Source of the DNA: Isoetes engelmannii
Taxonomy: Eukaryota > Streptophyta > Lycopodiopsida > Isoetales > Isoetaceae
Reading direction: 5' to 3'
Assembly: GCA_011763485.2 (NCBI GenBank)
Contig: JAANSK020259718.1
Coordinates: 1-22,171, forward strand
Length of the DNA: 22,171 bases
Below are positions 1-9,291 of the stretch, piece by piece; the stretch's first letter is position 1, and each line of letters begins with the position of its first letter. Below the pieces are notes generated by a model, which was not told the origin of the DNA, did no database searches, and worked only from the letters and a program-made list of their open reading frames with translations. Position numbers and translations under genes: made by a program.

Positions 1-1073
1 TTCATCAGTTAAGGACGAAGTGAAGAATCGTATTTGGATCCACTATCTTCAGATCAACACTTATGTATAACTCTTTCTGATACTGTATGTTACAAAGTGG
101 CGATTAATTTTTCTCTGATGGACAATTTTTCCACTGGGTTTTCAATCCCCCATCTATGTTTGTACTTCCTTTTGATTAATAGAGTTTCACGTCCTTCAAA
201 AAAAAAAATTGAACCATGGCTATATTTTCAGCATTGGAATTTCGCGCTTTAATAAGTATATATCTCTTTTTAGCTCATAGATGTATACTTGTCTATACTT
301 ATTTGTAAGTTGTAAGTTATGCACCTTCTAGGAAGTTTTTGATCTACTTGAATAAATATTTTCCAAGCTCAAATTGGGTGCTGCATTAATGAGGGTTCAT
401 CCTCGGTGCAGCATCGCTCATATTCTACAAAGGTGAAGAAATTTCAATCACTTCTGGAAGTGATTCTATCCACCCTTCTCGGTGCATCATCCCGCCTATT
501 CTGCAAGGGTAAATTTGCATTTTAAAAATGGGTTCTGGCTCTACACTTTACCCTGGAGATGTACATATACATCAGTGCGATTTGAAAATGGATTCCGGCT
601 CTACACTTTACCCTGGAGATGTATATATACATCAGTGTGATTTGTATAACAGGTCCAAATGATTTGGCTGTCATATGAAGGCCATGCCGAGCTTGCACCT
701 TAATTCTTTCTCAGGTTCCTGCAAGGTTTAATTCCTCAAATTGCTTAACTAACAGTAGCAATTTCGAAACCATTCAAGCAGTAGCAATTTCAAGACCATT
801 CAAGTGGTTTCAGGCTTAACTCCTCTTATCAGGATTAACTCCTCTTATTTGTGCTTCGCTGCAGAGATAAAGGTATTGAACCAATAGAGAGAGCAATACT
901 AGATTTTCTCAATGTAAGAGCCTTCACGTTCTTAATCTTGTCTTGTATAATAGATTAAGTAATGTTTCAATTTTTTCCAAGAACTCATTGTAAACCAGAC
1001 CAATTTGATACAGTGGTGTCTTTGTCACGGCTCATGCCCATCACTGCCCAAATCTCTAGAAACTCATGTCCAT
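1..1073. other. Gene-free flank 3' of TPLATE, low-complexity duplications
   Basis: No convincing coding exon or RNA gene was found. Besides the 60 bp pair, there is an imperfect repeat around 375-430 and 470-515 (TCGGTGCAKCAT then YATTCTRCAARGGT) and micro-duplications at 755-850 (AGTAGCAATTTC, ACCATTCAAG and TTAACTCCTCTTAT, each twice). The 72-codon open frame near the left edge has no recognisable similarity. Confidence 0.5.
525..644. repeat. Tandem duplication, two 60 bp units
   Basis: Units 525-584 and 585-644 share the core CTACACTTTACCCTGGAGAT followed by GTAYATATACATCAGTG, with few substitutions. No coding function is visible. Confidence 0.92.
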
Positions 1074-1307
1074 TGTTGGGACATTTTGGCAATTATAAAA
1101 ATACAGGATTATTTTAACAAATACATGAATAGACCGGCATTTTTTCAATTTTCCAAAACAAAATTGAACTTACAAAACAAGGGAAAACCCTGTTGGGGCA
1201 TTTTGGCAATTATAAGAATACAGGAGTATTTTAACAAATACATGAATAGACCGGCATTTTTTCAATTTTCCAAAACAAAATTGAACTTACAAAACAAGGG
1301 AAAACCC
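1074..1307. repeat. Tandem duplication, two 117 bp units
   Basis: Units 1074-1190 and 1191-1307 differ at only a few positions. Both carry GGCAATTATAARAATACAGG and end in GGGAAAACCC. Because 117 is divisible by three, one frame stays open through both units; that is a by-product of the repeat, not evidence of a gene. The first part of the unit resembles the ends of the inverted-repeat element at 15247-15980. Confidence 0.93.
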
Positions 1308-1360
1308 TGAGATGATCCTATTCTTCCTCTGCATGTATCCGGTTCCTTGTGTTAGACTCT

Positions 1361-1518
1361 CCTTCCCAAGAATAGTTTGAAGTGCTGGAAGAATAGAATT
1401 TCAAGCACAAACATATTTGTACAACACATAAAGAATTCATAATTTGTTCGGATCGTAAAATTTCCCATTCTTGTAAAATCGCAGTTTGCAACGCTCTATG
1501 CTCTATTTCTTCTGCCGT
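1361..1518 (-). pseudogene. Partial duplicate of the TPLATE terminal exon and 3' UTR
   Basis: This 158 bp block matches 1601-1758 at an offset of exactly 240 bp, with about a dozen substitutions and two one-base indels. On the minus strand it repeats the last codons of TPLATE (EEIEHRALQTAILQEWEIL then RSEQ) plus the start of the 3' flank. An extra T in the + strand run at the stop shifts the frame, so the copy reads past the TGA for about 35 codons. A CAG directly before GAAGAAATAGAG gives it a possible splice acceptor. It could be an inert duplication or an alternative last exon; nothing in the sequence decides. Confidence 0.8.
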
Positions 1519-1600
1519 ATGCATTAGAGGCTAAAACTTACAATCATAATGTCACAAAAGTATTTGTTTGAAGCCTTTGAAATGTTGCAAGAAATGCACC

Positions 1601-1758
1601 CCTTGCCAAGAATACTTTGGAGTGCCGGAAGAATAGAACTTCAACCACAGCCATATTTTGTACAACACATACAGAATTCATAATTGTTCGGATCGTAGAA
1701 TTTCCCATTCTTGTAAAATCGCAGTTTGCAACGCTCTATGCTCTATTTCTTCTGGCGT
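1601..1758. repeat. Direct repeat, gene-proximal copy (240 bp offset)
   Basis: This is the functional copy of the pair; it contains the TPLATE stop codon and the last 26 or so codons. The partner is 1361-1518. The unique spacer between them (1519-1600) shows no similarity to either copy, so this is a dispersed-by-82-bp direct duplication rather than a tight tandem. Confidence 0.85.
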
Positions 1759-2163
1759 TAAGGTAATAAGGGTTGAAGGTTCAGACGGCTGAATACCTGG
1801 AAGAAGATCACCCTCTTTCTTGGTTGCAGCTGCAGGGTCTTCCTCTTTCTTTGTTGGACTGGCATGGATTATGGATTTCAGTAATGCAATCTGCTCCATA
1901 GATCTCTTTAATTTCTCTGCTGATGCTCTGTGTAGTTCTTCCTCTGATACTACTTGCATCGTTCCGTCAGTAAGATTATCCAACCAATTCTGTGGGTCTG
2001 CAGCAATTTCATCAAGAATAGATGCCGCAGAAGCCCGCACTATGAACTTGCAAACCATTGTATTTGTATCATCCCCTAAGTCCACATTTCCACTTACTTC
2101 GCTTGCACCAAAGATGAGCATCCCTAAAAAGTCACCATACCATGTCTTTGATGCATAACAAAG
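1678..2163 (-). CDS. TPLATE: TPLATE coding exon 6 (anchor and C-terminal tail) with stop codon
   Basis: The acceptor is cctcttcacag|CTTTGT; the exon encodes 161 residues and ends in TGA at 1680-1678. It begins LCYASKTWYGDFLGMLIFG, the conserved region after the appendage, then a helix with SAEKLKRSMEQIALLKS, then a short mixed-charge tail with two KKE repeats, and finally EEIEHRALQTAILQEWEIL. The mixed-charge linker is much shorter than the long E/K-rich tract I recall in Arabidopsis. The upstream intron is 815 nt. Confidence 0.94.
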   Translation of the reverse strand, partial: LCYASKTWYGDFLGMLIFGASEVSGNVDLGDDTNTMVCKFIVRASAASILDEIAADPQNWLDNLTDGTMQVVSEEELHRASAEKLKRSMEQIALLKSIIHASPTKKEEDPAAATKKEGDLLPGIQPSEPSTLITLTPEEIEHRALQTAILQEWEILRSEQL

Positions 2164-5100
2164 CTGTGAAGAGGTCAAAATTTCGTCAGATCAAGTGACC
2201 ATAAACAAAATGCAAGTAATTCTATTTAACTATGAAGGTTTTTTGGAGTTCCTAGAAAAACTCCATGGCTGCATGAAGTTAATGAATTTTCAGAGTTTAG
2301 AATGGACAGCCAGTGAAACAGGGATCTAGGCAACGCTTGGAGCGACAAAAAACCTTTGATTTTTTATTCTACATTCCACAAAAGGTGTTTTTTTCTTTTC
2401 TTTATTTTCCGAAACATGTGACCACAAAGGAATTGATTAAGACAGCAAGATCATGCAATTCCTTTCAAATTTTAAAGTCCCTTTGGCAGATGATATATAC
2501 TAGGTGACAACTTGACCTTAGGCAGCCTACTTGCAATGTTTGGACTATCATGCTCGTGCTGTCCTTAATTGATTTCATTCTCATAGTTGTCCGTCAGCTT
2601 GTATCTTTATTGTATTTTTTATATGCCTATCCTCTGATTCATTATATGTTGATTGCCTGCCTAATGCAGATTGGGTAACATATCTGGAGTGCAAGGCAAA
2701 CAAGTGGTTGGACTCGTGTACAAATTTGCTGGCATTGTCAATGATTATGCTATATATATCCATGTGGGCTGTAGCAAGATTCCACAACTTAGTGTCATAA
2801 CCATAATGATGCCGATTAATTCTTGGGACCAGTGCTTAAACTGCAATTATCACCTAATATTACCCTAATCTAAAATAAAAACAATTACAATAGCCAATCT
2901 TAACAAATAAAATTCATTGCAAAGTGCAAAATGGACCAATGAATAACATAAACGAATTGGACTGTAAATGGAACATACCTGAAACCCTGCAACCGTTCTT
3001 AGAATATGTGAAGCAACTCTATGAAATGGCTTCGATCGTAGTGGCTTGAGGCCAGCTAAGAAAGATGCATTCCAAGTAGCAGCAGAAATATTTGCTTTTG
3101 GCCCACTTCCTTCATAGGTGTATGTTCCTGTGAACTCAAATATAGCAGGAAGGCTCGGCCATAATCTAAAATATTCCACTGGTGAACATTCATACGGAAC
3201 TAAAAGCTCAATCAAAGGGACTGCATATGGCATGCATCGCAAGATAATAGGCTCCCCATATTCTGGTTTCAGACTTTTTCGATAGCGGACACCTTGAACA
3301 CTTTCATCTTCTCCAAAGTCTATATCATCCCCGTCACCTGAGGAAACTGCACCAACAACTGGATAGTATAACAGCTGTACACATAATGCACAGCGTTCAA
3401 ATCTTGACAAGGCTACTGTGACACTACAGTGTACTGGATCCTGGAAAGAAAGAAATGAAGAATAATATTAGTAGAAACTTTTGGAAGCTCTTATGTAATC
3501 AAACATAGAGTATTGGACGCCAGTTTTTATTCATTAATTTGAACTTAAACAAATATAACACATAATATTGTCCCTCCTGATACTTGTGCTTCTGCAAGAA
3601 AAAAAAGGACCCAATACCACTCATATGGCATACTTAGGTTTTGTGTGAGAGGGAAGAAATATGTAATTCAGACCGAGGGGCAGTAAAAGTTATGTACAAG
3701 GCATTTTTCCATCAGCAGATACGCTAGTTGTGCTGAACCAACTGGTTGTAACTGTTTAAACAACAAGAATATGTTGTTTGATTCTTTCGGGATCATTTTC
3801 AAATAACACAACTACAGAGCCTCCGTTAAAGCCACAATGCATAGTAGCATCACTAAAGACTTAATGGATGCAGCACATTATAAATTGCCTCACTTGTGAC
3901 AGTAGATGTTGCAGCTGTCGAATTCCTTGAGGATTCCCATCTAGAAACTGCAATGATCCAATCAGCCCAACACGTATATCAACACGGTTCAGCTCAAGCT
4001 CCGTCATGTTAATCACCTGAATAAAAATTTGAACTCTCAGAAAGTAGCCACCAGTTTCTAGAAATTGGTTTGAAATTAGCAATAAAACTGCACCTTCAAA
4101 TGTAATGTCAACCTCCGCTCATGCGCATCTGTAAGATGGTAAGCTTCCACATAACAGGGATCACTGCTTCCTGACAGGGTCTTTGCAGTTGGTGGAGCCT
4201 TCAAAATGGATGAATCGTTACTGTTTCTAGCTAAAAGAGCTAACTCACTAATGGCTGGTCTCCATAATTCTTGTATGGCGGTATGCACCAACTGTTCTAA
4301 CTTCCGGTCCTGAGCAACTGAGGGCTCGAAATATTGAACTGATAATTTTTGGTGGCTAAATGGATAGTCACCTGTTGGAGCAGCTACTCCACTTAGTCTG
4401 AAAAGCATGTACATATAAATTTCTGTACCAACCTCAAACCCTTAACTAGACATGCAAAGACTTATCTTAAATTTCCACTGTAAGTGCAATAAAACCATCA
4501 GCAAATACATAGTGGCAGAACTTACTTTGGATCAGCATTCTTGGATGCATGTTTAAATATCTGTAAAATAAGGCGACATTGATGTTTGGTGACAGAATCT
4601 GCTAAACTACTATTCCTGAAGTCCTCTAATTCCCTCTCTAGAGACTGGGCAGCCCTTGGATAACGACAACCTAAATGTTGTGCGCATAAAAGTACAGCTT
4701 GCACATCCTGAAGCCTGCTTGCAGCTGAATTTGTTGGAGAGTCAGCAGAAAATAATACTTTGTGCATGCTTGAAATGATAATGTTAAGCGGATCTTCAGG
4801 ATCATCAGCTAGTAGAGGATCCAAGCCATCCAAGTCGAAATGCTCTGCAAGGGCCCATATCAAGCGTGCCCGTATTCTCGGATTTGCCACCTGGACAAAC
4901 CAAAATAGCTCATGAACAAATGTAAACATGATGGAAAAGCACTACATAAACAAAAATATAGCTACAGAACTGACCAAGAGCTGATAAGAATATATAGGCT
5001 ACAATCGCAGGAAGACAAGAGAAATACACCTACTGCTGGAAGATCATTTTCCAGCTCATAACAGTTGTTACCTTGTGCAAGGCCCATGTCGAAGAAAGTT

Positions 5101-7082
5101 AAAGAGGCACCATATATTCCATATGCTAAGGTGTAGCACGAGGAGAGATGTGTTAAACCATGTCAATAGAGAAAGCTTTGAGGGTCCACATAAATAGTAC
5201 AAGAAAATGCTATGTAAATAATTGATTCACAAATTTCTTCACAGGCAATGCGAAATAATCTTGTATTTTGCGTATGACAAGGCGAAAAGACAATACAGAA
5301 AAATTGGAATATAACATGGTATGCTTTTCTCAAATGGAATAGGACGAGGATGGATACCTCTGGTAGATCCTTTGCAAGAAGCCTTTGCCATGTCTGTAAT
5401 CGTGTCTCATTTAATATCTGCTCTGGTGATGCTCCATCTTTAACTTTCTTCACGCCACCTCTAGTATCATAAATGTGGCATAGCCTCACCAAAAGCTTCA
5501 AATAACAATCAATAGCATAAGTCCTGCCCGCACAATCCCATTTAACACAGTGCCTACATATTTCAACCACCTCCAAGGCAGACTGTGTCCAGCTATGGTT
5601 TTCATAACCAGCCCCATATTCTAATGCCCCCAAAACCCTGCTCTCTGTACTCAATGATTTTCCTTTTCTCACTGGCAAAGACAGCTGGAAACAACTTTCC
5701 ACAAGACAAGCAACAAGTTCTTCCCTGAAAAGACTCGAACTAGTACCACTAGCAACATCTTCTTTAATTTTTGAATCTTCAAAGAAGGACATGATGTCAG
5801 TTCCAGGAAGAGGCTTTTGACCCCTTCTAACGCTCTCTTTTGCAAATAAATCAACAGAAAGAGCTGTACGACAAATGCAAGCAAGGGCGTGCATCCTGTC
5901 AGCTTCTACTCTCAAATTTCTGACCATAAGCAGCAACCTTTTAAAAAGGGTTACCTGCAAATGCAGGTCTAAAAGCTGAAGATTCTTCACAACTGTTCGC
6001 ACAATGCTCTCCCTACCTGCATTAAAATCTTGTCTATCCCATAGAGTAAGAAGGGCCACTATTGGTGCAGATGCCCATTCAGACTTTCCCCCAGGAACAT
6101 CAGCAAGAGAGAGCAGATTAATGCTAACTTCATAGATGAGAGCAGGATCCAAAGATGTCAAAAATGGTACTAGATGGGAAACCACATCTGATACCCCAAG
6201 TATTCTCTCAGCCTTGACAAACTGCTTCTCTTGTTCCGCCTCTGCCCTACCATCAGTCCCAGACAAGGCTTGCATTTCTTCTACCATGCCTGTGGCCACT
6301 GCCTTTGCAGCAAAGACAAGAGGGAATACTGTGACCCTTAAACTCTCCATTGGCAGCACAAGAGCACGGGCCATGAGAAAATCACGCTTTTCCCATACAA
6401 ACTTACATAGAGAAGCTACCCAGTTAGAGCGAATAGCTAGGGAGGCTTCTGTTGGAACCAGGGTATCCCCAGCAAGTCTACTCATCCTTTTGGTAGAAAA
6501 TTCTGCAAACAAACGACCAATACCCTCAAATGCAAAGCGAGCAACAACATCTGAAGGGTCAAGCATTCTATGCCCTATTTCAGTCCACCATCCAGAGACC
6601 CTATCCAAGAGCTGGCCACTAGATTCACATAGTCTAACAACATCATCCCTGGCCAAAAGACAACCTAGGGTTTCGACAATTGCATACCTCAAATTCTCGC
6701 TATTGCTCGAAATGCAAGATGTGATCTCTTTGCTACAATCAATGATCAGCTTACCCAGCCTCCATATGGGTATTGCAGATAAAAACGAGACTGCTGCAGC
6801 AGTAACATCTGGATCTGGAAAATCGAAATCGTTCTTAATTCCTCTGCACACTGTTTCCCATTGATCTGCTGTAAGGCGGGTGCATCGAATAACGTCAAAT
6901 GCAAGCTTCTTGCATACAGCTCCGGCAGGGCTTGCAATTATGTCCTCACAGGCGGCCTTGGAGATGGATGATATGTCTTTCCCGGAAGCTGCCTGCTGCA
7001 GGGCCACGAGCAGGGCCTGAGCTTGGCGCATTGCATCATTGGAAGCTAGATCTTGCCGGATCTGTGCCACCAACTGATCCAT
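1678..7082 (-). CDS. TPLATE: TPLATE, large subunit of the TSET/TPLATE endocytic adaptor complex (six coding exons, complete)
   Basis: TPLATE is a core subunit of the plant TPLATE complex, which acts at the plasma membrane and growing cell plate in clathrin-mediated endocytosis; the fold is related to adaptin and COPI large subunits. I recognise it by similarity along its whole length to Arabidopsis TPLATE as I remember it, for example CKKLAFD, FPDPDVTAAAVSFL, KRMSRLAGD, LDPLLADDPEDPLNIIIS, DYPFSHQKL, TELELNRVDIRVGL, EYFRLWPSLPA and MIFGASEVS. Coding exons are 7082-5358, 4890-4526, 4397-4094, 4016-3894, 3440-2979 and 2163-1678, ending in TGA. All five introns are GT-AG and the exons join in frame to about 1154 residues, against about 1176 in Arabidopsis. 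Order: alpha-solenoid trunk (about 1-700), beta-sandwich appendage, conserved anchor region, lysine/glutamate-rich tail. The ATG at 7082 matches the family N terminus. UTR limits are not visible. Confidence 0.96.
2979..3440 (-). CDS. TPLATE: TPLATE coding exon 5 (appendage)
   Basis: This 462 nt phase 0-0 exon runs from acceptor tctttccag|GATCCA to donor TTTCAG|gtatgt. It begins DPVHCSVTVALSRFERC, carries an acidic loop GDGDDIDFGEDE, and ends PFHRVASHILRTVAGFQ, as in the family. The first methionine inside the block is not the start; coding reaches upstream to the acceptor. The upstream intron is 453 nt. Confidence 0.94.
3894..4016 (-). CDS. TPLATE: TPLATE coding exon 4 (small appendage exon)
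   Basis: This 123 nt, 41-codon, phase 0-0 exon lies between acceptor ttattcag|GTGATT and donor TCACAA|gtgagg. It encodes VINMTELELNRVDIRVGLIG and ends LQHLLSQ, directly matching the family. The upstream intron is only 77 nt. Confidence 0.93.
4094..4397 (-). CDS. TPLATE: TPLATE coding exon 3 (start of appendage)
   Basis: The acceptor is tgcttttcag|ACTAAG and the donor is TTGAAG|gtgcag. The 304 nt exon completes the split lysine codon and then reads LSGVAAPTGDYPFSHQKL, AAQDRKLE-like VAQDRKLEQLVH, and GSSDPCYVEAYHLTD, ending HLK. These correspond to the start of the beta-sandwich appendage in Arabidopsis TPLATE. The upstream intron is 128 nt. Confidence 0.94.
4526..4890 (-). CDS. TPLATE: TPLATE coding exon 2 (end of trunk)
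   Basis: The acceptor is tttgtccag|GTGGCAAAT and the donor is CCAAA|gtaagt. The 365 nt exon starts in phase 0 and leaves two bases of a lysine codon for exon 3. It encodes VANPRIRARLIWALAEH and LDPLLADDPEDPLNIIIS, one of the most conserved stretches of the family, followed by LQDVQAVLLCAQ and KHQCRLILQ. The upstream intron is 467 nt. Confidence 0.94.
5358..7082 (-). CDS. TPLATE: TPLATE coding exon 1 (trunk, residues 1-575)
   Basis: This 1725 nt exon holds exactly 575 codons. It starts at the ATG at 7082 and ends at ...KDLPE with donor GAG|gtatcc (phase 0). It encodes most of the helical-repeat trunk, including the conserved blocks CKKLAFDVIR, DPDVTAAAVSF and RSNWVASLCKFVWEKRD. Reading on past the donor gives about 64 residues with no similarity to the family before a stop, which supports the splice site. 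Confidence 0.95.
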
Positions 7083-7185
7083 TCTAGGATTGATCTGGTT
7101 CTCTACGCAGAGTTGTTCAAGAGCCGCATTGCTTAGTCTTTTTCAAAATGTGCGTAAACACTTGTCCGAAGTGAACATATATGTG
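7083..7185 (-). promoter_or_regulatory. TPLATE 5' leader fragment between LINE and start codon
   Basis: Only 103 bp of host-like DNA precede the ATG. No TATA box is visible. The frame is open upstream of the ATG back to a TGA near 7149, but these codons do not resemble the family. A GCGTAG 20 bp upstream of the ATG could be a splice acceptor of a 5' UTR intron; this is a guess. Confidence 0.35.
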
Positions 7186-7201
7186 TTTTTTTTTTTTTTT
7201 T
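7186..7201 (-). other. LINE poly(A) end (T16 on + strand)
   Basis: Sixteen consecutive T on the + strand correspond to an A tail at the 3' end of the minus-strand LINE. It fixes the junction with host DNA to within a base or so. 103 bp of host sequence (7083-7185) remain between it and the TPLATE ATG. Confidence 0.85.
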
Positions 7202-7934
7202 AATTATGAAAAGGGACTTTTTAAGTACTCAATAAGAGAAGTACATAAGGAAAAGCATATATAGTTGTGGAGAGTATCCAACAACCATAGTAACTAGTAA
7301 CTGAAAACTAAAGCAACTGCAACCATGATAACTACAACTGTACAATGTTGGGTCTGAACCCTTAATCACTAAAACTGCACTGAAACTGAAGCTTCTACCA
7401 GAGAATCCACTAATCAGACACGTAACAAACTGTATAATACAAAACTCGACGAAGCTCCTTGATATCAAAATTGATCTTCGAACACAGACTTGGTCTTCAA
7501 GAAAGATCATGTAGACTTTACCCGCCAAAATTTGATGGTGAGCGCTCCGAGAGAAAAGAGCAAGAGGGCCATCACCTCTCAAAATTGTGAAGTTCAGAGT
7601 GTCAGACAAACTTCCTAAACATTTGACCAAATTTAGGATCTTCAACACAGGTACCATCCGATCAGAATTCTTCTTCCTGGAACCAAATGCAGTCTTGGAA
7701 CATGTTGTCACTGTCAAGTTCTATAAGAGAAGGTAACTCTTTCCATGAAATATCAAACCAAGAGTTAAGAGTGAGGGTGAGCCAAAGGAAGGGGAAGTTA
7801 ACCTCTGCCATAACACTTAGTCCCTCTGCCACAAAGCTTCCCAAATGATAGTAGTAGCAATTTCTGAAAGCAAGGAATTGATCTACAGACATGAATGTAC
7901 TGAAAGAGAAAAGTAGGACATTTAGGCACCATGC
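7202..7934 (-). other. LINE 3' UTR
   Basis: This stretch lies between the end of the ORF2 remnants and the poly(A) end. It is rich in short serine/leucine-type open frames without recognisable domains, as expected for a LINE 3' untranslated region. No separate gene or RNA gene is visible. Confidence 0.6.
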
Positions 7935-9291
7935 CTAATAGCCATCAAGGAGAACACTTTTGAACCTAGCAGAGATGGAGCACAAATTCCTAGGAGGCAT
8001 ATTCAGGCCCATACCATTCAATCTATTCCAAGCCTCCTGGGCAGAAAGCTCCTCTATTTCAGGGTGGCCAATGAGCATACCTGTCAATATGTTCAGCAAA
8101 TCTGTATTCCACAAAGGCATTAGAGGAGAAGCTAGCATGATTAACTTTGTAAAAGCAAGAGGAACCAATAAATTGACCAAAAGCAAGCCATTTTTTGTCA
8201 AACTCCTCTTTTTTCTTTGACCTATGAGACTTGCTACAGTAGTAAGCTCCATCAACAACAACAATCTTAAACTCGATATTCCCAATTTTCTTTTACCAAT
8301 GGCGACAGCATTCCTGAATTTCCAAACACACCAGATAGCAATTTGTTTCAGAGTATTGACAAAGATATTTTTCCCACCTAGAAACTTAGGGATTGAGTTC
8401 TGAAAGTCAACTTTATAGCCAACAGCACTGGTCATATTATGTAACCATTTCCAAAAAGGGAGCCAACCTCGTGCAGGAGAAGATATGGTCCAATGATTCT
8501 GGCCTCTCATTACACAAATCACAATTAATATTAAAATTTGTACTGTTGCTAAAGAGTCTCTTCTTAACATAGCACTTTGAAGGAATTGCCTTGTGTAGAG
8601 TGAGCCAGTTCATCAGCTGTATTTTTGGCTGACAATAAGTTTTCCAACAATTTCTAAGCAGTTGGATGAAAACATTTTTCGCAATGTTCCATCTAAGAGG
8701 GATTCTATCAGATTTGGGTTCACAGATTTTCCTATATATTTTAGATACTTTGTATTCCCTCTTCTTATCTAAAGTCCAGTTTAGATCATCAGAAATAGAA
8801 CAATTGCTAATATCGCCAAGCTTAGAGATCAAATGTTTGTAAATCAGTTTGTCTGTGGAAGAATTTAAACCCAGATCCTTCATGTCCTCCCAAGATCTCC
8901 AAGCCTGCCTATGCCAAAGGTCAGCAATGATAGAGACTCCAGCATTTTCCCATTTGCTATATATCCTAGGGTGCTCCTCTGCCAAACTAAAATAATCATT
9001 CTTAGCAAAGATGGGAGACCAGAAGAGGGAAAAGTTACCACAATCTCCTGAAAGAGGCACATGATCATAAACTTCTGCAACAGAATTCCAGGCAATCAGA
9101 ATATTTCTCATAAGACTAGAAGTATTATGGCCAGGTTTGAAGGGGTAGAAGTAAGAGTCAGGAATAGAATGCTGGCAATTGGATTTACCAAGAGGCCTGG
9201 AATTATGCAGCCAGTACCTAATGAAATCCATGGCAGGAGAGTTGTAACCATGAATAGCCTTCCATATGAACTTGGCTCCCAGAGCTTGAGC
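7935..9291 (-). pseudogene. LINE ORF2 C-terminal region with zf-RVT-like zinc-binding motif
   Basis: The frame carries on after the 9294 TAG as AQALGAKFIWKAIHG and is open to 8437. It contains the segment typical of plant LINE C termini, IQLMNWLTLHKAIPSKCY, then CDLCNERPESLDHIFSC (CX2C...HX3C, zf-RVT type). Just after this cysteine the frame shifts; PFWKWLHN and IAIWCVWKFRN, also typical of the family, lie in another frame (8570-7935). A further shift near 8290 is likely, because FKIVVVDGAYYC reads better in a third frame. No RNase H domain is recognisable. Confidence 0.8.

Noticed and set aside
1005-1310. 101-codon plus-strand open frame with an internal repeat
   Set aside because: It is an effect of a 117 bp (39 codon) tandem duplication of non-coding DNA; the frame is kept because the unit length is a multiple of three. 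No similarity or splice context supports coding.
6136-6864. 242-codon plus-strand open frame
   Set aside because: It lies wholly antisense to TPLATE exon 1, whose protein is clearly conserved. It is a shadow of that frame.
7229-7717. 162-codon minus-strand open frame next to TPLATE
   Set aside because: It lies in the LINE 3' UTR, uses no recognisable domain and ends close to the poly(A); I treat it as chance.
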